Source: Methylobacterium tardum (GTDB taxonomy: Bacteria; Pseudomonadota; Alphaproteobacteria; Rhizobiales; Beijerinckiaceae). From it: a DNA stretch of 64,000 nt. Within the stretch, counting starts at the first letter, position 1. Each line of letters opens with the position of its first letter. A program made the translations under genes and the position numbers. A model generated the notes under the pieces. It saw nothing but the letters and a program-made list of their open reading frames with translations. It had not been told where the DNA came from and searched no databases. Location: assembly GCF_023546765.1 (NCBI RefSeq), contig NZ_CP097484.1, forward strand, positions 1,615,501 through 1,679,500, in the 5' to 3' direction. Of the stretch, positions 36,490 through 45,902 are shown piece by piece.

Positions 36490-37310
36490 GCCTGAAGACG
36501 CCGAAGGCCGCGTAGTTCACTGCCCGCTCGACGTCGAAATCCTCGAACACCGTCACGGGCGTCTTGCCGCCGAGCTCCATGGTCTGGTGGGCGAAGACCT
36601 TGGCGGCGGCGGATCCGGCGATCCGGCCGGCCTCGGTGCCGCCGGTGAGCACGAGCTTGTTGATGTCGCGGTGCTCGGCGAGCGCCTTGCCGGTGGAGGC
36701 GCCGAGGCCCAGCACGATGTTGAACACCCCCGGCGGCAGGCCGGCCTCGGTGAAGATCTGCGCGAGCTTGAGCGTCGTGAGCGGGGTGTACTCGGACGGC
36801 TTGACCACCGTGGTGCAGCCGGTGGCGAGCACGACCGCCAGCGACTTGCACAGGATCATCAGCGGGTGGTTGAACGGTGTGCAGTTGGCCACCACCCCGA
36901 TCGCCGTCCTGCGGGTGTAGTTGAGGTAGTTGCCCTACACCGGGATCACGCCGTCGCGGCGCGCCAGCGCCACGCCCGCGAAGTAGCGGAGGAAGTCCGG
37001 CAGCCGGGAGAGCTGGGCCCGGGTCTCGTTGACCGGCCGGCCGTTGTTGGTGGTCTCCAGCCGGTACAGCGTGTCGAGGTTGGCCTCGAACGCATCGGCC
37101 AGGCGATTGACCAGCCGGGCGCGCGCCCGGAGATCCATCCCGCCCCATTCCCTGCCCTCGAAGGCGGCCCGGGCCGCGCGCATCGCCCTGTCGACATCGG
37201 CGGGACCTGAATTGGGAATCCGAGTGATCACCGCGCCGGTCGTGGGATTGCGCACGTCCCGGGCGGCCTCGAGGCGGTCGCTGACCGGGTCGGCGAGGCG
37301 GTGCGCGCGG
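36490..37310 (-). pseudogene. Aldehyde dehydrogenase, truncated at both ends and with internal stop
   Basis: Minus-strand similarity runs from VRNPTTGAVITRIPNSG (near 37250) through NTHTMYR-type N-domain (TLYRLETTNNGRPVNETR), an in-frame TAG near 36937 after GVIPV, NYLNYTRRTAIGVV, TPFNHPLMILCKS, VVKPSEYTP, GLPPGVFNIVLG and LTGGTEAGR to MELGGKTPVTVFED. The catalytic glutamate region is present but the sequence ends before the catalytic cysteine, so it cannot work. The 5' end is also missing at about 37310, next to another truncated gene on the opposite strand. Confidence 0.82.
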
Positions 37311-37314
37311 CGAC

Positions 37315-37845
37315 AGGCGGGCGGCCGGGCTTGGCAACGGCTACGGCGGCTTCGTGCTGCTGCTCTGCGCCCTGCGCCACCCGGAATTGTTCGACCGCCT
37401 CGTCTTCGCGGATTGCGGCGCCTGCTTCTCCGAGCCGGGCCGCGAGGCCTTTCGCGGCATGGCGCGCGTGGCGGCCGAGAAGGGGCTTTCGGCCCTGGCC
37501 GAGACGGCGATGCGCCGGCTGTTCTCACCCGCGTTCTAGGCCGCCCATCCGGCCTTGATGGCCGAGCGGCGGGCCGCCTTCCTGCAAACCGACATCGGCG
37601 TGTTTCAGAATGCCTGCGCGGCCCTCGCGGGCCTCGATCTGCGCCCCCGGCTGGCCGAGGTGCGCGCGTCCGCCCTGGTGCTCCTCGGCGAGCACGACGA
37701 GGCGACGTCGCCGGCCATGGCGCGTGAGCTCGCGGCCGGGCTGGCGGATGCCCGGTTCGTGATGCTGCCGGACTGCGCGCACGTCCCGCAGCTTCAAGCC
37801 CCGGAGATGTTCGCCCGCGAGACCTTGGATTTCCTTCAGCGGTGA
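37315..37845 (+). pseudogene. Alpha/beta hydrolase, 5'-truncated with in-frame stop
   Basis: Plus-strand similarity begins abruptly at LGNGYGGFVLLLCALRHPELFDRL (nucleophile-elbow region), continues through FADCGACFSEPGREAFRGMA and MRRLFSP, meets an in-frame TAG at 37537-37539, then goes on in the same frame with ERRAAFLQTDIGVFQN, SALVLLGEHDEATSP (acid) and MLPDCAHVPQLQAPEMF (catalytic His) to a stop at 37845. The first ~100 residues are absent. The break abuts the 5' break of the aldehyde dehydrogenase, consistent with one deletion or inversion joining both. Confidence 0.8.
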
Positions 37846-38157
37846 CCTGACCAGCGCGCGTTGGGCCTGTCCGGCCTGGGCACCCGTCGAACGTGAGCGC
37901 GTCGAAATCCGAGAGCATCGGATATATGCCTTGCTCACGGGACGAGCGCGGAGCAGCAGCGGCTCGAGCGCCGCCGCGGTGCGGTCGGAAAATGCCGGAC
38001 CGAACCTTTGCACGGATCCGCCCATGCCGGCCGCCTCGATCAAGCTGCCTCGATCCCGGCGGCCGACGCACCGCGTAATGTCCGCGGCGCGGCCCCGCGG
38101 GCCAACGATCCGAGCCCGCGCCGCGCGACCGGAGCGACGATCCTGCCAGTTCGCGCT
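37846..38157. other. Intergenic region, no gene seen
   Basis: About 310 bp between the hydrolase remnant and the end of the molybdenum hydroxylase gene. It is GC-rich with no convincing start, domain or RNA structure. Confidence 0.3.
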
Positions 38158-40379
38158 TCAGGCCCCCTGCAGGGCTGCCTTCACCTTGGCCGGGGTGAAC
38201 GGCACGGACCGCACGCGCACGCCGGTTGCGTCGAAGATCGCGTTCGAGACCGCCGCCGGCACGATGGCGGCGGAGGGCTCACCGGCCCCCCATGGCTTCT
38301 CGCTCGGGCGATCAATCAGGTCGATCACGACCTCGGGCACGTCTGGGAAGGTGAGGATCGGGTAGCTCGACCAGTCGAGGCTCGTCACGGCGCCGCGATC
38401 GAAGGTGACCTCCTCCAGCAGCACCCGGCTGACGGTCTGGATGACGTTGCCGTCGAGCTGGTTGCGCACGCCGTCCGGGTTGATGATCTGCCCGCAATCC
38501 TGGACCACGAAGAAGCGCGGCACCCGCACCTGCCCTGTGTTGCGATTGACCTCGACCTCGGCCACGCCGGCCACGTAGGTGCGGTTGAGCTCGTACTTCA
38601 CGTAGGAGATCCCACGGCCGCGCAGCACGTCGCCCGCGACGTCCTTCACCGGCGAGGGGCGCGCCTGCCACTTGGCGAGATCGGCAACCCGCTTCAGCAC
38701 CTCGATGCCGCGCGGATCCTTCAGCGCGCGCAGGCGGTACTCCAGCGGGTCGGCGCCGGCTGCCGCCGCGCACTCATCGAGGAAGGCCTCGTTGGCGTAG
38801 GTGTTCTGCATCCGCCCGGGGGTGCGGATCCAGGAGGGCCGGAACGGCGTCGAGGCCAGACGATGACAGACCGTGTGCACGTTCGGGAAGGCGTAGGGCA
38901 GGGCCGAGTTACCGATGATGTTGCCGGGCGCCATCGTGGTCTCGTGCGGCAGGTCGGCCAGTGAGGCTGCCACCAGCGGCACGTTGCCGGCCGCCCCTTC
39001 CGGAATATGGAACTGGGAGGACCAGGCGATGACGTTGCCCTGCGGATCAAGGCCGGCCTTCAAATCGATCAGGGTCGGCGGTCCTTTCGGATCCCAGCCA
39101 TGCTCGTCCGCGCGCGACCACTGGACCCGCACCGGCCGGCCGGTTGCACGGGCGAGGAGGGCCGCATCGCCCGCCGCGTCCTCGTGGCCGTTGCGGCCGT
39201 AGCAGCCGGAGCCCTCGACGTAGATGCAGCGCACCGCCTCCGGCGCGAGGCCGGTCATCGCGGCGAGCTGCTTGCGCAGGGCGTGCGTCATCTGCGAGGC
39301 CGTCCAGCAGGTCAGGAGCCCGTCCTTGAGCTCCGCGATCGCGCAGGAGGGCCCGATCGAGCCGTGGGTGTGGATGGCGAAGTCGTAGGTGGCTTCGAGC
39401 TTCCGCGCCGCCTGGCCGAGGGCCGCCTCGGCATCCCCCGTGCTGCTCGTGACGTCGTCCTTCGTCACCTTCGTGGCGCGCACGTGCTGCCAGAGCTTGT
39501 CCTGCTCGGGCAGGCCCTCCCATTTGGACCACGTCGCCTTGAGCTGGCGCGCCGCCTTGATAGCCGCCCATTCCTTCTCGGTGACGACGGCCAGGAAGTT
39601 CCCCTGGCGCACGACCTTGATCAGTCCCGGGATGTCGGCAACCGAGGCCTCGTCCACGCCCTGCAGATCCGCCCCGATGGTCGGGGGGCGGACCACGCGG
39701 GCATGCACCATGCCGGGCACGCGGTAATCCTGCATGTAGGTGAAGCGGCCGGTCATCTTCTCGGGGATGTCGATCCGCGCCACCGGCTTGCCGACGAGGG
39801 CGAACTGCGCCGGGTCCTTGGTCTTGACCGCCGGATCGACCTTGAGGTCGAGTCGCCCGTCCTTCACGAGGTCGGCGTAGGTGAGGCCCTGGCCACCAGC
39901 CTTCGGGCGGACGGTGCCGTTCTCGCTCACCAGCGCGTCGGCCGGTACGCCGAGGCGCGCGCTCGCGAGCTGCACGAGGCGGGCGCGGGCGGTCGCCGCC
40001 GCCTGCCGGATCTCGACGCCGCCCTTCTGGATCGAGAGGCTGCCGTAGGTCGGCCCCTGATCCGGCGTCAGCGCCGTGTCGCCCTGGACGACGGTCACGC
40101 GGTCGAGCGGCAGGTCGAGCTCCTCGGCCGCGATCTGCGTCAGGGCGGTCTCCACCCCGGTGCCGAGATCGACCTTGCCGGAGAAGATCGTGGCGCGGCC
40201 GTCGGCGCCGAGCGCCAGGAAGCTGTCGACTTGGTCCGGGGCGACCGGCTTCGCGAAGCCGTTGGTGGCGACCGGCGCGAAGGTCTGGGCGGCGGCGCCG
40301 CGGCCGGACAGCGAGAAGCCGACCACGAGGGCGCCGCCCTGGAGGAGCAGGCTGCGGCGGGAGAGGAGGGGGCGTTCAT
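38158..40379 (-). CDS. Molybdopterin-binding large subunit, xanthine dehydrogenase/isoquinoline oxidoreductase type; 5' end frameshifted
   Basis: The uninterrupted frame starts at GTG 40326 (722 aa), but in the preceding 50 bp another frame encodes a typical twin-arginine signal, LLSRRSLLLQGGALVVGFSLS. Adding one base to the G5 run (40368-40372, C5 on the coding strand) joins ATG 40379 to the main frame and supplies that signal. Family features: VDLGTGVETALTQIAAEELDL, QGDTALTPDQG, GRNGHEDAAGDAALLARATG, VQWSRADEHG and the active-site glutamate motif GAGEPSAAIVPA near the C-terminus. Paired with a 2Fe-2S subunit but no FAD subunit, this is the isoquinoline/aldehyde type that passes electrons to cytochrome c. 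Periplasmic location follows from the signal. Confidence 0.88.
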
Positions 40380-40393
40380 GGCAACAGCCTCCG

Positions 40394-40864
40394 TCAGAGC
40401 GTGCCGGCCGCGCGCTGGACAGCGCGCACGATCCGCTGATGGGTGCCGCACCGGCAGAGATTCTGGGCGAGCGCCTGCCGGATCGCAGTCTCGTCCGGCT
40501 TCGGTGTCTCGCTGAGCAGGGCGGCCGACTGCATGATCATGCCGTTGATGCAGTAGCCGCATTGCGCCGCCTGCTCGGCGATGAAGGCCGCCTGCACCGG
40601 GTGCGGCTTGTCCAGGCTGCCGAGCCCTTCGAGCGTCACGATCTTGGCCCCCGCCTTCAGACTCGAGACCGGAGTGATGCAGGAGCGCACCGCCTGCCCA
40701 TCGACATGCACCGTGCAGGCGCCGCACTGGCCCAGCCCGCAGCCGAAGCGCGGCCCGTGCAGGCCCAGATCATCGCGCAGCACGTAGAGGAGCGGCGTAT
40801 CGGGGTCGTCCACGCTCACGGGCGCCGCGCGCCCGTTCACGTCCAGCGACATCGGCTGCGCCAT
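40394..40864 (-). CDS. 2Fe-2S small subunit of the molybdenum hydroxylase
   Basis: 156 aa from ATG 40864, with CAGGGAGA upstream; the frame is open to 40885. Cysteines for the plant-type cluster are in GCGLGQCGACTVHV and RSC, and those for the second cluster are in CGYCINGM and CRCGTH, spaced as in CoxS/IorA-like subunits. It lies 14 bp upstream of the repaired large-subunit start, so the two genes form one operon. It has no signal peptide of its own and is presumably exported with the large subunit by the Tat pathway. Confidence 0.93.
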   Translation of the reverse strand: MAQPMSLDVNGRAAPVSVDDPDTPLLYVLRDDLGLHGPRFGCGLGQCGACTVHVDGQAVRSCITPVSSLKAGAKIVTLEGLGSLDKPHPVQAAFIAEQAAQCGYCINGMIMQSAALLSETPKPDETAIRQALAQNLCRCGTHQRIVRAVQRAAGTL

Positions 40865-40997
40865 CGGGCGTCTCCCTGGAACCATTCTGGGGTGCTCGGC
40901 CTATACCCGACGTAGATCCGGAGCAACGCGGCGCCGTGACAGCGATCCCCATTCGCTGCACGGGGCCGCGCCGGCCCCGGCGCCGTCAGGGAAGCGC

Positions 40998-41594
40998 ATG
41001 CCTTCGCAGAACCGCAGCCGATGCACCCTCGCCCTCGTTCTCGCGCTGTCCGCCGGCCCCGCAGGAGCCGCCGAGCGCCTCGCGCAGGACTGGCCCGAGG
41101 CGTCCCGCAAGGCCGCTGAGGCCGTGGCTGACAAGTACGGCGCACCGCAGGAGCAGACGGCGACGCTGCTGATCTGGCACCGCAACGGGCCGTGGATCCG
41201 GACGGTGGTGCACAAGGTCGGGGCCGAGCACGACTTCCCGGCCAAGCACAGCGACGTGCTGGAGCAGAGCCTGCCCTACAAGGTCCCGCTGAACCTCTTC
41301 AGCGCGGTCGCGACTTTTAACGGCAGCGTCATCCCGGACCGGACGCGCGGCACGCTCACCGCCTACGGGGCCAGCGAGGCCGAGAACGTCCTGAGCCTGA
41401 ACCTGGCCCGCGCGGTGGTGCGCGGCGAACTCACGGCCGAGCAGGCGCGGGACAAGGAGGTCGCGGCCGCGCAGCAGCTGGCGAACGGACAGGTGCCGGA
41501 TCTGGCGGCCAAGCTCACCCTCGACCAGCAGCAGGAGGGCGACGTGTCCGACCCGGACACCGCGATGATCCTGCCGCCCAGCCGAACGCGATAA
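40998..41594 (+). CDS. Secreted protein of unknown function
   Basis: A 198-aa protein with a signal peptide (LALVLALSAGPAGA). The mature part is hydrophilic and contains TLLIWHRNGPWIRTVVHKVGA and an Ala/Gln-rich helical region near the C-terminus. It is divergent from the molybdenum hydroxylase operon (133 bp between starts). I do not recognise the family; its position suggests, at most, shared regulation with that operon. Confidence 0.6.
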   Translation: MPSQNRSRCTLALVLALSAGPAGAAERLAQDWPEASRKAAEAVADKYGAPQEQTATLLIWHRNGPWIRTVVHKVGAEHDFPAKHSDVLEQSLPYKVPLNLFSAVATFNGSVIPDRTRGTLTAYGASEAENVLSLNLARAVVRGELTAEQARDKEVAAAQQLANGQVPDLAAKLTLDQQQEGDVSDPDTAMILPPSRTR

Positions 41595-41880
41595 CCCGGA
41601 AGATGCGGCCCTCTGTTTTGGCAACGCGTTGATCCACGCGCGCCCGCCGGCCGGGATTGTGGATCCTCACGCGGCGCGCTGTTCGACGCTCGATCCCGTT
41701 CGCACAATACGCCCGTGAAGGCCGCCGCGCCCTGTTCCAATCAGCGCGCGGCGGCCGCCGCATCCTGACGTCGAGGCATCGGGGCACTTGGGATCTCCCG
41801 GCGAAACGCCGCGATCCGGTCGAGAAGCGGCCGGCCCGCGCCGGGCCGGCTTGTTTGTGGCCGCCGCTCGGGACTGGGCG

Positions 41881-42115
41881 TCAAACGCCCAGAACGATCT
41901 TTCCGAAATGCTCGTGCTTCCTCAAGCGGGCGAGCGCGGCCGGCGCCTCAGCCAGCGCGTAGCGGCTGTCGATCGGCAGATGGAAGCTCCCGGCTACGAT
42001 CGCCGGCCACAGGTCGGCTGGGACGCACGCGGTGATCGCGCTCTGAACCTCGATTGATCGAGTTCGGCTGATAGCGCCGATGTAGCTGATGCGCTTCGTG
42101 GCGTGTCGGTCGAAC
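41881..42115 (-). pseudogene. C-terminal fragment of a quinone oxidoreductase/zinc-type dehydrogenase
   Basis: The last ~75 codons of a minus-strand frame match the end of NADPH:quinone reductase-like MDR proteins: SYIGAISRTRSIEVQSAI, LWPAIVAGSFHLPIDSRYAL, AEAPAALARLRKHEHFGKIV. Similarity stops near 42115, right beside the end of the DHH-family gene, so the N-terminal ~250 residues are lost. The piece cannot bind NADPH or substrate alone. Confidence 0.75.
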
Positions 42116-42136
42116 TCGCTGCGGCTCCAGGTCGTC

Positions 42137-42838
42137 TCAGTATGCAGCCTTGCGAGAGTCACCCGAGAGCGCGGCGATGAGCTCGGCCTTGACGGCTTCG
42201 GCGCGTGCGTTGGCGATCTGGCAGGTCCCGGCAGCTCGGTGGCCGCCGCCACCATAGTCAAGGCATAGCGCACCGACATCGACCTGTGAGCCGCGATCCA
42301 GGGTCGATTTTCCGATCGCGAAGACGGTGTTCTGTTTCTTCAAGCCTCACATCACGTGGGCCGAGACGTCGCAGTCGGGAAAGAGAGCGTACACGGTGAA
42401 GCGGTTGCCCGCGTAGATGACCTCCTCGTCGCGCAGGTCGATGAGCGCCAGCTTGCCGTGGACAGAGGTGCAGCGGCGGAGCTGGTCCACGAACGACTCG
42501 CGATGCGCGTTGTAGAGGTCGACGCGCTCCTTGACGTCCGGGAGCGCCAGGACTTCCGCGATGCTGTGGTCGCGGCAATGCTCGATGAGCTGCATCATGA
42601 GGTCGTAGTTCGAGATCCGGAAATCGCGAAAGCGTCCGAGCCCGGTGCGCGAATCCATGAGGAAGTTCAGCAGCACCCAACCCTGCGGATCGAGGATCTC
42701 CGCGCGGGTGAACTGCGCCGAGTCGGCCTTATCCACGGCGGTCATCAGTTCGGCGCTGATCCGCGGGAAGGCTGCGGCGCCGAAATGCCGGTATACGACG
42801 CGGGCCGCGGACGGCGCCGTCGGATCGATCATGAGCGG
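42137..42838 (-). pseudogene. DHH-family phosphoesterase, 5'-truncated and with a nonsense codon
   Basis: Two same-frame pieces read as one protein: MIDPTAPSAARVVYRHFG through DKADSAQFTRAEI, FRDFRISNYDLMMQLIEHC, FPDCDVSAHVM, then TGA at 42354-42352, then GLKKQNTVFAIGKSTL and the DHHA1 motif GGGGHRAAGTCQ to a stop at 42137. A TGG-to-TGA change after HVM would explain the break, since relatives have Trp there. The N-terminal catalytic DHH region is missing because an IS630 fragment abuts at ~42840. Function (oligoribonuclease/pAp-phosphatase-like) is lost. Confidence 0.82.
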
Positions 42839-42840
42839 CC

Positions 42841-43406
42841 CGCGAGGCTTGGTTCGAGGCGCAGCCCGAGCTCGATCCGGATCGGCTGGTGTTCCTGGAC
42901 GAGACGGCGGCCACCAACATGGCGCGCCGCCATGGTTGGGCTCCGCGCGGTGAGCGCTGCCGGCTCGCAGCCCCGCAGGGACACTACAAAACCACCACCA
43001 TCACCGCCCCCTGCGCACCGGTGGGCTGTGCGCCACCGCGCTATTGGACGATCCCATGAACGGCAGCCGCTTTTGCAGCTACGTCACCGAGACCCTGATC
43101 CCGGTGCTGCAGCCGGGCGATATCGTCGTCACGGATAACCTGCCAGCCCACAAGGTTGCGGGCGTGCAGGACGCGATCGAGGCTGCAGGAGCGCGGCTGC
43201 TCTACCTTCCGTCCTACAGCCCTGATTTCAACCCGATTGAGCAGGTCTTCGCGAAGCTGAAGGCTCTGCTACGCAGCGCGGCAGCCCGCACGGTCCCGGA
43301 TCTCTGGGCGGCGATCCGTCAGGCCTTCACGCGCTTCACTCCGCAGGAGTGCCGCAACTACCTCGCCGCAGCCGGCTACGAGAGCGACTTGGCCGTCGCT
43401 ACCTGA
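42841..43406 (+). mobile_element. IS630-family transposase fragment with frameshift
   Basis: The catalytic half of an IS630/Tc1-like transposase: LVFLDETAATTNMARRHGWAPRG (first Asp), GHYKTTTIT, then after a frame change near 43010 DDPMNGSRF, VVTDNLPAHKV (second Asp) and YSPDFNPIEQVFAKLK (Glu), stop at 43406. One base added to the C5 run at 43007-43011 fuses both parts. The N-terminal helix-turn-helix half is absent and the left end joins the broken DHH gene, so this is a partial element left by deletion. Confidence 0.85.
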
Positions 43407-43693
43407 CCGGGAACAGCTCTAGCTCGCCCAAAAAAGGCCCGATGCCATGGATGCTGACACGGGAAGACGCTGTGGGGCGACTGTCACATCACTTGTCTCG
43501 ACGCGCCGCTCGTCGGCATACACCGTGCAGCCGCCATGGAACTGATTCGGGATTTTCCAGCCTTCAAGCGCGCTTCGCGGGCGCGAAGCTTGTTGGCCAT
43601 CTTCGTCCGCTCCTGTCCCTGCGATCCACCCTCATCGGCAGGACACAAACTGGACACGAAAGACAACGAACTCGGCTAAGTGCCTGAGAACCC

Positions 43694-43737
43694 TGGCGCG
43701 CCCTACGGGAATCGAACCCGTGTTTTCGCCGTGAAAG
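43694..43737 (-). repeat. tRNA-Glu(UUC) 3'-part copy, probable left attachment site of the island
   Basis: On the minus strand the sequence reads from a 7-nt anticodon loop ctttcac (TTC anticodon) through a T-arm with acggg/cccgt stem and ttcgatt loop, a 7-nt acceptor strand agggcgc, discriminator g and encoded CCA ending at 43694. The bases upstream (above 43737) do not pair as an anticodon stem and no D-arm or 5' acceptor strand follows, so this is not a working tRNA. A copy of the 3' half of a tRNA next to an integrase is the standard mark of an att site. Confidence 0.8.
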
Positions 43738-43872
43738 CCTGCCTCTTGAAACTTTCGCGAACGCCTGCGAACATCGATAGACCGAGCCTTTACAACGGTT
43801 TAGTGTGTTGCTGTTCGCGAGCATACGCCAACGTTCGGGCTCGTATTCTCGACAGAAGTTGGGACAAGAGCG

Positions 43873-45141
43873 ATGGCACGAACCGTTCGCGATGCCAGTC
43901 TCGATACTCGCTCGGCGCGGCTGCGGCTGCCACCTGAGCGCAAGCACTGGCGCCTGATCGAAGGCGGCCTGCACATCGGCTACCGACGAGGCCCTCGCGG
44001 AGGCGCATGGCTTGCGCGGCGTCACACCGGCGGCCGCTACGTCGAGACCGTGCTCGGTGCCTCAGACGACAAGGCAGATCCTGATGGATTGGCTGTGCGT
44101 TCCTATCGTCAGGCGATAGAGGCTGCTCGCTCATGGTGGCAGGAGGCCATACGGCGCGAAAAGCTGGGGGACTGCCGAACCAGCCCCCTGACGGTGAACG
44201 ATGCGCTCGGCGACTATTTCTCAGAATGCGAGCAGCGCGGCGCGAAGAGCCTGGGCAAGATCCGCTCAGCAGCAGCCAGCAGCATCCGAACAGAACTCGG
44301 CACGCTGCAGGTGGCTGATCTGACGACGAAGCGGCTCAAGGACTGGCACGCTGCACTGGTCACGCGATCAAGGCGTCGCCGATCATCGCGTGACAGTGCG
44401 GTCGACGAAGATGCTCTCAGATCGCGTAGGGCAACGGCGAACCGGCACCTCACAATCCTGAAAGCCGCACTGAATCACGCGTTCAAGGAAGAGGCGGCTT
44501 CGGACGATCGCGCGTGGCGACGTGTCCGGCCTTTCAAGGGCGTGGACAAGCCTTTGGAGCGCTACTTGGTCGAAGCAGAGGTGAAACGCCTCATCAATGC
44601 CGCTGGCGCCGATCCGGATTTTCGCGCCCTGGTAAGAGGGGCGATCTACACGGGGGCCCGCTATGGAGAGCTTGCCCGCATGCAGGTCGCCGATCTCGAC
44701 CTGGAAAACGGTACGCTTGCCATCAAGGTCGCGAAATCGGGCAAGCCCAGGCACGTGGTTTTGACGGCCGAGGCTGTCACCTTCCTCCGGCAGATGGTTG
44801 CCGGCCGGGCGCGCGATGCCCTCGTGTTTCAGAGGGGAGGGCGGGAGTGGCGCGCATCAGAGCAGCTCCGGCCCATGCGCGAAGCCTGCAGAGGCGCTAG
44901 CATCCAACCACCCGTCGGTTTTCATATCCTGCGGCACTCGCATGCCACGATGCTGGTCTCGCGCGGCGTACCGATGGCGTTCGTGGCGGATCAGCTCGGC
45001 CATGCCGATCTCAGGATGACCACCCGGCATTACGGTCATGTCGCCCCTGATGCGAAGGCGCAGGCAATCAGAGCCCAATTTCCATCGCTGGACGAAGAGC
45101 GCTCAACCACAGATCCAGTTTCGGCGGTATCTATTCGATGA
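43873..45141 (+). CDS. int: Tyrosine-type site-specific integrase
   Basis: A 422-aa phage/ICE-type recombinase. An Arg-rich N-terminal arm-binding region and SAM-like core-binding domain (~75-210) precede the catalytic domain with GARYGEL (Arg near 262), FHILRHSHAT (HxxR near 350), QLGHADLRMT (His) and the nucleophile in TTRHYGHV (Tyr near 386). ATG 43873 starts 136 bp inside from the tRNA-Glu remnant, the usual geometry for island integrases. Its TGA overlaps the next ATG by 4 bp. It should catalyse integration and excision at tRNA-Glu. Confidence 0.93.
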   Translation: MARTVRDASLDTRSARLRLPPERKHWRLIEGGLHIGYRRGPRGGAWLARRHTGGRYVETVLGASDDKADPDGLAVRSYRQAIEAARSWWQEAIRREKLGDCRTSPLTVNDALGDYFSECEQRGAKSLGKIRSAAASSIRTELGTLQVADLTTKRLKDWHAALVTRSRRRRSSRDSAVDEDALRSRRATANRHLTILKAALNHAFKEEAASDDRAWRRVRPFKGVDKPLERYLVEAEVKRLINAAGADPDFRALVRGAIYTGARYGELARMQVADLDLENGTLAIKVAKSGKPRHVVLTAEAVTFLRQMVAGRARDALVFQRGGREWRASEQLRPMREACRGASIQPPVGFHILRHSHATMLVSRGVPMAFVADQLGHADLRMTTRHYGHVAPDAKAQAIRAQFPSLDEERSTTDPVSAVSIR

Positions 45142-45821
45142 ATAAGGCTTGCTCAAAGATCGATGTGAAGCAATTGATGCAACGCGCAGACATGATTAAC
45201 TTCATGAATCGGCGGTCAGACATCAAGAAAACTATTATATCAGCTTTTTCAAAAGCTGATATCAACCCTCACGAGGAGGCGGTGGGTTGGCTATCCCGTT
45301 GGGGTTGGTGGATCTCTGACGAATTCTTATTCCAAGATACCGAAGCACATAGGCTAACAAAAGCCGTTTCAAATGCAGCAATGAATTTATACACGGCCTT
45401 AAGCGAAGCGCGTCATCACAGCAAAATCGGCGACACCGATGAGGATTCCGATGCGAATTCGAAGATAAACACGTGCCTCAATATGCTTCAATATACGTCA
45501 GATGCTGACGAAATGGCGGCCAACGTGTTGACGATCGCGATGAGAGCAGAAGAGGCTCTCCGCGTTGGATTGGTCCACAAAAAGGGACAGCCGCCTCTGA
45601 TCGCATACTACGCTTTTGTCCGAGATTTTTATGAAGTATTTCGAACATCCGCTAACGCTGTCGGATACTACAAAACTTCCAACGGAGCTGAAGGGTCCTT
45701 CGTCGACGTAATTGAATGTGCTCAAGAAATTCTGCCGGAAAAAATGCGCCTCTCCGTTCGCAGCACGATCGGAAACCGCGTCCTGGCGGCATTGAGGGAG
45801 AGTAATCCAGCGTTGGGCTGA
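45138..45821 (+). CDS. Unknown AT-rich gene coupled to the integrase
   Basis: A 227-aa, mostly helical protein. Its ATG overlaps the integrase stop as ATGA, so it is translated with the integrase. GC content is visibly lower than that of both neighbours, and its codon use differs, suggesting it joined the island from another source. Features include WLSRWGWWISDEF and a SNAAMNLYTALSEA helix; no catalytic motif, signal peptide or membrane span. It could be an accessory recombination or island-immunity factor, but this is only from coupling. Confidence 0.7.
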   Translation: MNKACSKIDVKQLMQRADMINFMNRRSDIKKTIISAFSKADINPHEEAVGWLSRWGWWISDEFLFQDTEAHRLTKAVSNAAMNLYTALSEARHHSKIGDTDEDSDANSKINTCLNMLQYTSDADEMAANVLTIAMRAEEALRVGLVHKKGQPPLIAYYAFVRDFYEVFRTSANAVGYYKTSNGAEGSFVDVIECAQEILPEKMRLSVRSTIGNRVLAALRESNPALG

Positions 45822-45902
45822 TTTCACCCCCGGATACAGATCGGCACATCTCTGCGACCGTCTCCGCACCAAGCCGCATATCGGCGGGTGTCGGAGGTAA
45901 AA

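Noticed and set aside
43694..43737. Complete tRNA gene
   Set aside because: Only the anticodon loop to CCA is present; no 5' acceptor strand or D-arm lies at the correct distance, so it is an att-type copy.
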